A stretch of 64,000 nt of DNA. Origin: Asaia sp037151935 (GTDB taxonomy: Bacteria > Pseudomonadota > Alphaproteobacteria > Acetobacterales > Acetobacteraceae). The DNA is taken from positions 1,674,001-1,738,000 of the forward strand of contig NZ_CP157575.1 of NCBI RefSeq assembly GCF_051628905.1, written 5' to 3'. Position numbers and translations under genes: made by a program. The first letter of the stretch is position 1; each line of letters begins with the position of its first letter. Shown one piece after another: positions 34,902-40,623 of this stretch. The notes under the pieces are model-generated. The model ran no database searches and was not told the origin of the DNA. It worked only from the letters and a program-made list of their open reading frames with translations.

Positions 34902-35621
34902 CTAAAAATTCATTCCTATTCTACGCGCTGAGCTTTCACATCTCGAAAATAATAATATACCCAATGTGGAATATATAAATATATTCGCAATTGCAAAATA
35001 ATAGTTGCAGTCTACAGAACTCATAAGGGCAAAACCAGGGATAGAAACTAAAAATACGTTTTTTAAATCGGGATAGTTAACAATGCTTCCAGCTGACATG
35101 GCGATTAATAGAGCGAACTGAAGTGGTATAAGGACAATAGCCGATGGCTGAATGCGGAACGATATACTCGCGCCTATTAGGCCAAGAGCAAATCCAGTGA
35201 TAAGTGATAATATCATTGTCACGATTATATCAATAATGTTGACGTATTGCCCTCTAACTAGGACTAGTAAGAGCACATACAATAAAGAAGAAAATAGAAT
35301 TCCATGGATCATACCTATTAGTGATCGCGCTAGAAATATGCTTCGGATATTTTCTGAAGCCATAAATATCCGCTCAGCCACGCCGTTTTTGACGTCGCGA
35401 TCAAATTCTAATGCTGAGTATAAAAGCCCATTAGATATGGTTGTCCATACAACAAAAGAAGACACAGAATTTTTTATGCTTATGGAGCTATGAGGCATAA
35501 ATTTTATTATGGCCTGATACGCAAAAAACATAACGACAGTTAATATTATTCCAAACAAAAAATTGTATTTCTCAATCTTGAGAATGGTATAATATCTGAA
35601 AAGTTCAGCTCTAAGTATCAT
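34902..35621 (-). CDS. ABC-2 type transporter permease of the peptide island
   Basis: 239 residues, strongly hydrophobic, about six membrane helices (LFGIILTVVMFFAYQAIIKF, then ILFSSLLYVLLLVLV, MILSLITGFALGLIGASISF and others). The layout matches ABC-2 export permeases. It starts 4 bases after the ATPase stop, so they are one transport unit. AT-rich codon usage, unlike the surrounding chromosome. Likely exports the mature peptide or provides self-protection. The substrate is inferred from context. Confidence 0.75.
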   Translation of the reverse strand: MILRAELFRYYTILKIEKYNFLFGIILTVVMFFAYQAIIKFMPHSSISIKNSVSSFVVWTTISNGLLYSALEFDRDVKNGVAERIFMASENIRSIFLARSLIGMIHGILFSSLLYVLLLVLVRGQYVNIIDIIVTMILSLITGFALGLIGASISFRIQPSAIVLIPLQFALLIAMSAGSIVNYPDLKNVFLVSIPGFALMSSVDCNYYFAIANIFIYSTLGILLFSRCESSARRIGMNF

Positions 35622-35625
35622 TTTA

Positions 35626-36333
35626 TTACCCTACCATTGACTTATACGTAGTAAGAAGATGCTCCTTATCTCGTTCCTCAACTTGTTGAAGAGTACCTTT
35701 ATGTAATAAAAAGATATCATCCGAGACCTGTTGAACGAAATCAAGGTCGTGGGATGCTATCACAGTAGTGACATTCATCTTTGACAGCGATCGAACGTAG
35801 CCGGAGAGCCGTTCCACTTCTAAAGGATCTAATCCTAAGGTAGGTTCATCAAGAATGAGATATTGGGGATTGTTCAAGAGACATAGCGCGAGGGAAACTC
35901 TCTGGCGCTGACCACGAGACATTTGATTCATCTTCTTGTAAAGGAATGATGTGATATCGAGAGACTCAGAAGTACTTAATATTTTTTCTTTTAGTTCCAT
36001 TTTGATATTGTGATTTATGCTTCCAAAATACTTCAGATTCTCATAACCCGACATAGTCTTGTAAAACGTCTTGTCGCCCTCAAGGGCGACACTGATTTTA
36101 CGCCGAGCATGATGCGATTTGAGAGGGCAGATACCATCAACGGTAGAGACGCCAGACGTCGGCTTCAAAAGACCGCATATTATCTTCAGGAACGTGCTTT
36201 TACCGGCGCCGTTTGGACCCAACAGCGAGATTGTGCGGCTACCGCCAATCTCAATGTTTATGTTTTTCAACACATACGTGTTGGGTGCATCTATCTTGTA
36301 TCTGTGAGAAACGCTATCGACTATTATAGACAT
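35626..36333 (-). CDS. ABC transporter ATPase of the peptide island
   Basis: 235 residues. Walker A LLGPNGAGKSTFLKIICGLL, Q-loop region, signature NQMSRGQRQRVSLALCLL and Walker B YLILDEPTLGLDPLEVE with an H-switch in ASHDLD. No peptidase domain is fused, so unlike C39-type exporters it cannot itself cut leaders. ATG begins one base after the stop of the preceding gene. It pairs with the ABC-2 permease. Confidence 0.85.
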   Translation of the reverse strand: MSIIVDSVSHRYKIDAPNTYVLKNINIEIGGSRTISLLGPNGAGKSTFLKIICGLLKPTSGVSTVDGICPLKSHHARRKISVALEGDKTFYKTMSGYENLKYFGSINHNIKMELKEKILSTSESLDITSFLYKKMNQMSRGQRQRVSLALCLLNNPQYLILDEPTLGLDPLEVERLSGYVRSLSKMNVTTVIASHDLDFVQQVSDDIFLLHKGTLQQVEERDKEHLLTTYKSMVG

Positions 36334-36334
36334 A

Positions 36335-37228
36335 TTAAGCCAGCTTGGTTATGTGATCGAAGTATTCAGCGGTTTTCTTGGAGATATCTGATTTAACCTC
36401 ATCTGCAATAATGTCGCTAAATTCTGGTCTTAGTCTTGATAGAGAAGAAAATGCTTCGGCTCGAGTCCTGGCGCATGTATGTTTTTTTGACAAATTATCT
36501 AATATATCGATACTGTTATCATTTCCTAAAAAACCAGCCATTCTTATCAGGTTAGCTCTCTTATTATTATTGTCGTCTGCGAAATGATCTATTGTATCGT
36601 CGTGTATATTATAAAACAATTGTTGCTCTGAAAGATGCTTCTTATTAAAGGGAAGAATATTTAGAGAAATAGAAAGATCTTCGGGGGGAAATTGCGTGTG
36701 CACGTCTGTCTTTGCTCTAAATGCCATTACCTTATGAGCTGGTAGTGTTGTGTCTTCTTGGAATTCCAGAAAGGCTTTTTTGCCTGGAATACCAAAGCTT
36801 TTTTCAACATCCCTGTTATAAATTTCAGTTCTATAACCCGAACCAAAATATCCAACAGTAATGAAATCAAAATTATGGTCGTGTGCTGAGTGATATGAGA
36901 ATAGCCTCTCTTCCAAACTCTTCCTTTTCGTCGATCCTCTCAATGGAATCCAGATATTGGCTCGAATTATGAAATTTTCGCAGCTATATAGGATCATAGA
37001 CTGTGGAGTATATGTATTCAGACTCGTTCCGGAGGCATACCGCTTCAAATCGTTATTATATGACTCAATTAGGAAATTTCTATTTCTGGAAAGTTTCCGA
37101 AGAGGCTCAGCTAGGCTGCAAAGAGACGAGAAATCGAACACGTCACAGTCTTTCGTCGCATAATCGACAAGCTCAGGCAATTCGATCGTATCGGAAGAAA
37201 GATTGTAATCTTCTAAAGTTACGGACAT
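36335..37228 (-). CDS. Putative cupin-like plus HEAT-like protein of the peptide island
   Basis: 297 residues, AGGAG upstream. Residues about 115-205 have a beta-rich segment with a possible metal cluster, HSAHDHNFDFITVGYFGSGY, and a later TDVHTQFPPEDLSISLNIL. Spacing recalls cupin-type His sites, but the fold is inferred. The C-terminal 80 residues (NSIDILDNLSKKHTCARTRA) look like HEAT-type helical repeats and resemble the C-terminus of the neighbouring gene. Possible role: modification or binding of the precursor peptides. I do not recognise the family. Confidence 0.7.
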   Translation of the reverse strand: MSVTLEDYNLSSDTIELPELVDYATKDCDVFDFSSLCSLAEPLRKLSRNRNFLIESYNNDLKRYASGTSLNTYTPQSMILYSCENFIIRANIWIPLRGSTKRKSLEERLFSYHSAHDHNFDFITVGYFGSGYRTEIYNRDVEKSFGIPGKKAFLEFQEDTTLPAHKVMAFRAKTDVHTQFPPEDLSISLNILPFNKKHLSEQQLFYNIHDDTIDHFADDNNNKRANLIRMAGFLGNDNSIDILDNLSKKHTCARTRAEAFSSLSRLRPEFSDIIADEVKSDISKKTAEYFDHITKLA

Positions 37229-37237
37229 TCATCTCTC

Positions 37238-38092
37238 CTAGGTTTTAGACAGCTCTCGGCTTGCCGCATGTCGTATGTGCGAGTGTTCATCATGCAAAAA
37301 AGTATTTAGTATTTTTTTTGCTTGCGTATTATCGATTTTTCCGATGTTCTGAAGTGCCTTCCACCTCACGAAATGGTCTCTATGCTTAGAAAGCTCTGTT
37401 AGAGCAGAAAGCGAGTCCGTATTTTTGAATGCTCCCACGGCATCCATCAAGCTACATAACTGGCTACTTATTGGACTGACCGCCATTGAGGACCATGGGC
37501 GTAAGGTTGTACGATCAAAAGACCATTCTAAGGCCTTGAGGGATTTTGTTGTTATTCTCAAAATATAACATTTATCGTCATCTTTATTATTTCTATAGTC
37601 TATAGACTCGGAAAGACCGTTTCTTGTAAATATATCTCCGCCCAAAAATAGTCTTTCTTCTGAGAGACGAAGGGTTGCTTCTCTGTCATACTCGTCTATA
37701 TTGACCTGTGAAGTTGTTTCATACTTAGAAATGAATACTTCGCTACCGCAAAGCGGCGTTCCGATAATATGGGCTGGGTGCAGATAAAGAAACTCGGGGG
37801 GAGAATTTATCTTCGTGACCGTTATAGAAAATTCTTGAGAAGAAAAAATTATTAGTGTATCACCAGTGAATATTCCAAGCCTTTTCTTTTGATCCTCAAG
37901 ATAGAAAATCATAAACTTATTTATTTGTTCTGAAATAAGATTATTTCTATAAATTGCCTGCAATTCGCTTTCACATTGGAAAAAATTTTCTTCTTTTATT
38001 TTTGAGTGGCATTTCCCGATCAAATCCCATAACTCAGGTATTATGAGACTATACATTTGATTCTCATAATCATTTCTAGGGTGTATATCCAT
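37238..38092 (-). CDS. Second beta-rich plus HEAT-like protein of the peptide island
   Basis: 284 residues from ATG 38092 with GGAGG just upstream; a TTG at 38104 is unlikely. The middle (about 60-190) is beta-rich, with LHPAHIIGTPLCGSEVFISK. The second His cluster of the neighbour is absent. The C-terminus SLSALTELSKHRDHFVRWKA with LHDEHSHIRHAASRELSK is clearly HEAT-like and alignable with the downstream protein. It may be a pseudo-enzyme or adaptor partner. It follows the 16-bp hairpin and the peptide genes. Confidence 0.7.
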   Translation of the reverse strand: MDIHPRNDYENQMYSLIIPELWDLIGKCHSKIKEENFFQCESELQAIYRNNLISEQINKFMIFYLEDQKKRLGIFTGDTLIIFSSQEFSITVTKINSPPEFLYLHPAHIIGTPLCGSEVFISKYETTSQVNIDEYDREATLRLSEERLFLGGDIFTRNGLSESIDYRNNKDDDKCYILRITTKSLKALEWSFDRTTLRPWSSMAVSPISSQLCSLMDAVGAFKNTDSLSALTELSKHRDHFVRWKALQNIGKIDNTQAKKILNTFLHDEHSHIRHAASRELSKT

Positions 38093-38106
38093 GACCACCT
38101 CCAAAT

Positions 38107-38146
38107 CTATTATAATGGGCTATTAATGAATAGCCCATTATAATAG
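38107..38146 (-). repeat. Perfect 16-bp intercistronic hairpin
   Basis: CTATTATAATGGGCTA (38107-38122) pairs completely with TAGCCCATTATAATAG (38131-38146) around an 8-base loop. It begins 11 bases after the second peptide stop, and no T-run follows. It probably stabilises or trims the peptide message and lowers expression of the enzyme and transporter genes. Confidence 0.65.
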
Positions 38147-38157
38147 AGAATTGCTGT

Positions 38158-38283
38158 TTACTCTGCGAGAAGCCAGATTGCTACAATGGCTGCGCCGCAT
38201 GGGGCTCCACCCACTGCGTCCGACGCTCCTGTCATAAGAACATGATCGTCAAGATCAGAAATATCCATCTCATTATATTCCAT
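38158..38283 (-). CDS. Precursor-like peptide 2
   Basis: 41 residues, TGGAG upstream. Begins MEYNEMDISDLDDHVLMTG, continues ASDAVGG, then APCGAAIVAIWLLAE. The acidic N-terminus and Gly-containing junction look like a leader, followed by a short hydrophobic core with one Cys. Shares ASDAVGG-x-PCGA and the LLAE/VLAE end with peptide 1, 23 bases upstream. Two possible leader cuts: after MTG (before ASDAVGG), as in microcin-type leaders, or after VGG. Confidence 0.75.
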   Translation of the reverse strand: MEYNEMDISDLDDHVLMTGASDAVGGAPCGAAIVAIWLLAE

Positions 38284-38306
38284 TTTGATATACTCCAGCT
38301 AATTTA

Positions 38307-38462
38307 TTATTCTGCGAGAACGAAAATGACGCCTGCAATGGCTCCGCAAGGGAACCCACCCACTGCGTCAGAAGCTCCACACATCATTACATCATCCTCC
38401 AAGTCGCTCAGGCTATTAACTGAGACCTCAGAAAATTCGTTATGCACCTTCTTGTCGCTCAT
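38307..38462 (-). CDS. Precursor-like peptide 1
   Basis: 51 residues, excellent AAGGAGG site 8 bases before the ATG. N-terminal MSDKKVHNEFSEVSVNSLSD then LEDDVMMCG, ASDAVGG and a 15-residue end FPCGAIAGVIFVLAE. Two Cys (C28 and C39). The leader resembles double-glycine leaders (Leu-x2-Leu-Glu-x2-Val), but the bases before ASD encode Cys-Gly. First gene of the operon. Tandem duplication with peptide 2 is shown by an identical 14-base run GACGCAGTGGGTGG. Confidence 0.78.
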   Translation of the reverse strand: MSDKKVHNEFSEVSVNSLSDLEDDVMMCGASDAVGGFPCGAIAGVIFVLAE

Positions 38463-38500
38463 GATTCTATCCTCCTTAAGTTTGATAGGTCTTTTCCAAG

Positions 38501-38583
38501 TCGGATCGTTCTAGATCCGAATAAGTTTAGGAATATCAGTTACATTTGAGTCAATAACGAAATTATAACGTTACGAAACGTTA
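38501..38583 (-). promoter_or_regulatory. Leader palindromes and -10 element of the peptide operon
   Basis: A hairpin TCGGATC-N6-GATCCGA spans 38501-38520 in the leader. Further upstream TAACGTT-ACGA-AACGTTA (38566-38583) overlaps a perfect TATAAT (38567-38562 on the minus strand), 100 bases before the first ATG. The overlap suggests a repressor site on the promoter. No good -35 is seen at 17 bases. Confidence 0.45.
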
Positions 38584-38639
38584 AGGTGAGGCTTGGGCCA
38601 AGGCCGCGTTGACAAAGTGTCTGTAGGATCAGGGTGAGT

Positions 38640-38663
38640 GGTGATGTCACATTAATTGCGGCA
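38640..38663 (+). mobile_element. Truncated IS6-family end
   Basis: The 24 bases from 38640 match the transposase-proximal end of the IS at 33952-34747 at 22 positions, in opposite orientation, then diverge. With the intact copy it brackets the 3.9-kb peptide island, so the island may have been carried as an IS6-type composite. Confidence 0.6.
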
Positions 38664-38685
38664 GACATACAGTCTGAGGAACGCA

Positions 38686-38985
38686 TCAAGTCGCCCGCGG
38701 GTGCCCGACTTCATAAACGCACAAGTTTCGATCTTTGATCTCAAGCTCAGGCCAGGCGGCCCGCCACTCGGAAAGATGCACGGACAGGAAATGGCGGTCG
38801 AGCGCGGCTTTATCTCTCCACAATTCCTTGACGTGGATCAGACCGGGATCGAACACGTCCTCGGCGTAACAGTATTCAGCACAACCATCCTCACACCGGC
38901 TGACCTCAGCCATACGCCTCATGATGGGACGAGCCGCATCTAGGTTTGCGGCCGGTAAGCGAATGGTGCCTAGAATAAGGAGCAT
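38686..38985 (-). CDS. Antibiotic biosynthesis monooxygenase-domain protein
   Basis: 99 residues. The fold starts MLLILGTIRLPAANLDAARP, with EDGCAEYCYAEDVFDPGLIH, LWRDKAALDRHFLSVHLSEW and a closing VYEV strand. This is the ABM/YgiN-type dimeric alpha-beta barrel. Such enzymes oxidise quinols or aromatic compounds without cofactor, but many have no known substrate. Normal chromosomal composition, just outside the island. Confidence 0.8.
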   Translation of the reverse strand: MLLILGTIRLPAANLDAARPIMRRMAEVSRCEDGCAEYCYAEDVFDPGLIHVKELWRDKAALDRHFLSVHLSEWRAAWPELEIKDRNLCVYEVGHPRAT

Positions 38986-39146
38986 ATCGAACCGTATCGG
39001 AACCGCTCTGTCGTGGGAAGAACACGGTCGCTCAACGGCGCCGTCACGCCCGAGGACTGCATCGCGAAGTGCCGACCAACTCGCCGCTTTAGGTACGAAA
39101 CGCTGACGGCACCCTCAAATCGCCTCCCCTGACGTTCCGAGATTCT

Positions 39147-39344
39147 TCATTCCTCATGAGCGTTCTTAACGCTCTCGATCGGTCGACACGGCGCATCGGA
39201 CGTCCTTATGCTGTCGAGAATACGGATCTGAGCGCGCAGGTCGCGGCAACGCAGATAATGTCGTGCCCCTTCGACCAGAAGGCAGAGTAAGAAGAAAGCC
39301 AGAAAAAAGAGCGCGATAAGCGCACTCATATCGCTGTCAGTCAT
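39147..39344 (-). CDS. Small single-pass membrane protein
   Basis: 65 residues from ATG 39344 with AGGAG upstream. One membrane helix (SALIALFFLAFFLLCLLVEG) and a basic cytoplasmic tail (ARHYLRCRDLRAQIRILDS). Two identical palindromes lie directly upstream, so the XRE regulator at 39564-39950 likely controls it. Could be a small stress peptide or toxin. No known family. Confidence 0.55.
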   Translation of the reverse strand: MTDSDMSALIALFFLAFFLLCLLVEGARHYLRCRDLRAQIRILDSIRTSDAPCRPIESVKNAHEE

Positions 39345-39374
39345 GCTGCAGCTCCTGTCTGATACAGGATATAT

Positions 39375-39424
39375 GTTTGTCAGACAAACGGATTGGATGC
39401 AAGCACTATGTTTGTGATACAAAC
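39375..39424. promoter_or_regulatory. Twin operators GTTTGT-N3-ACAAAC
   Basis: GTTTGT-CAG-ACAAAC at 39375-39389 and GTTTGT-GAT-ACAAAC at 39410-39424, centres 35 bases apart, upstream of the small membrane protein. A degenerate third copy (ATGTTCGTGTGACACACTT at 40013-40031) lies before the XRE gene. Likely sites of that regulator. Confidence 0.55.
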
Positions 39425-39563
39425 TTAAATTGCTGCTGAAGACTTTATCGCTGCTTAGGCAGGCGCACCTATCTTCAGAAGTCCTTTTTCTGGGCTTCGG
39501 GAATGCCCACCCCACCAAAGTGCCACTAAATACCGCAACTGAAATTGTCTCGAACCAACTTAA

Positions 39564-39950
39564 TCAGCCGGCTTTAGATGAGCTCGTTTTTTCAGCCAGT
39601 TCCTCGGCGATGGTGAACATGGCAACTCTCTGTCCTGCGTTCATGGCCCGCCACATGCAAAGAAGCGATCTTTCATCAGTGTCTCCAGCGAGATCACGGG
39701 TGCTATCGACTACGGAGAGCGAGAGGCCAGTAAGATAGTCGAGAGAAACACCGTAGAATTCGGCGAGCTTGAAGGCTGCTTCGACGCTGATCCCTGTTTT
39801 GCCACCCTCGGCATTGGCGACGTGTGATCGTGAGACGTCCGCTGCCGCAGCTACATCCGCCTGGGTTAATCTGGTTCCCAGTTCAGCGGATTTGCGCAGG
39901 CGAACTGCCTGCAATCGCTGCGCCATGATTTTTCTATCGAACATGACCAC
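39564..39950 (-). CDS. XRE-family transcriptional regulator
   Basis: 128 residues from GTG 39950, or ATG 39944. Helix-turn-helix LTQADVAAAADVSRSHVANA then EGGKTGISVEAAFKLAEFYG, and a C-terminal helical domain (NAGQRVAMFTIAEELAEK). Short XRE proteins of this kind usually bind dyads near their own gene. Its stop is followed by a 219-base gap and the small membrane protein. Confidence 0.8.
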   Translation of the reverse strand: MVMFDRKIMAQRLQAVRLRKSAELGTRLTQADVAAAADVSRSHVANAEGGKTGISVEAAFKLAEFYGVSLDYLTGLSLSVVDSTRDLAGDTDERSLLCMWRAMNAGQRVAMFTIAEELAEKTSSSKAG

Positions 39951-40030
39951 ATTTTAGCGCAACCAACTTCGAATTGAGTGTGCCTCACAAACAAAACGCT
40001 TGTGGATGATTATGTTCGTGTGACACACTT

Positions 40031-40489
40031 TTAAATTGGCAATTCGAGATCTGCCTTCACTTCTTCCATGACGGTATAAGTGTGCGTCTGGCGCACCCCC
40101 GGCAACCGCGTGAGGGTTTTCCCTAAAAATGCGCGATAAGCGTTCATATCTCGTACACGCGCCTTGATCAGATAGTCGAAGCCTCCGGCAACCATGTAGC
40201 ACTCGCTTACCTGCGGGATCGCCTGCACAGCTTTGGCAAATTGCTCAAAAATATCCGCGCTGGTTCGGTCAAGCGTCACCTGCACAAAGACAAGCAGACC
40301 CAGATTGAGAGTCTCAGGATCGAGACGCGCCATATAGCTTTTGATGACGTCCGATTGCTCCAGCTTGCGGACGCGTTCCAGAGTGGCCGCAGGGCTCAGA
40401 TTGACCTGCCGGGACAACTCGACATTCGTCACACGGCCGTCTTTCTGCAAAACCCTGAGAATCCTGCGGTCGATCTCGTCGAGCACCAT
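40031..40489 (-). CDS. putR: Lrp/AsnC-family regulator, PutR-like
   Basis: 152 residues. An N-terminal winged helix (DEIDRRILRVLQKDGRVTNV with ELSRQVNLSPAATLERVRKL) and the RAM ligand-binding domain (LVFVQVTLDR, YMVAGGFDYLIKARVRD) make a standard Lrp-type protein. Divergent from putA across 134 bases, as PutR is in Rhizobiales, where it activates putA in response to proline. Name by position and family. Confidence 0.8.
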   Translation of the reverse strand: MVLDEIDRRILRVLQKDGRVTNVELSRQVNLSPAATLERVRKLEQSDVIKSYMARLDPETLNLGLLVFVQVTLDRTSADIFEQFAKAVQAIPQVSECYMVAGGFDYLIKARVRDMNAYRAFLGKTLTRLPGVRQTHTYTVMEEVKADLELPI

Positions 40490-40576
40490 AACCCACTCCG
40501 AATATAGTTCACCAAAACGCTGATAGGCGAAATTATATAAGGCTGAGGCGATATTATTCCATAGCTCATTTGGTTA

Positions 40577-40597
40577 TATGATCCTTAAGGGATCATA
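40577..40597. promoter_or_regulatory. Inverted repeat in putR-putA intergenic region
   Basis: TATGATCC-TTAAG-GGATCATA, 8-bp arms, 27 bases before the putA ATG in an AT-rich stretch. Likely PutR operator or core promoter element. Confidence 0.45.
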
Positions 40598-40623
40598 AAT
40601 AACCCATAACGATACAGGCTTGC

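Noticed and set aside
35626..36333. Peptidase-containing (C39) bacteriocin exporter
   Set aside because: The ATPase is 235 residues with only nucleotide-binding motifs and no N-terminal Cys protease domain.
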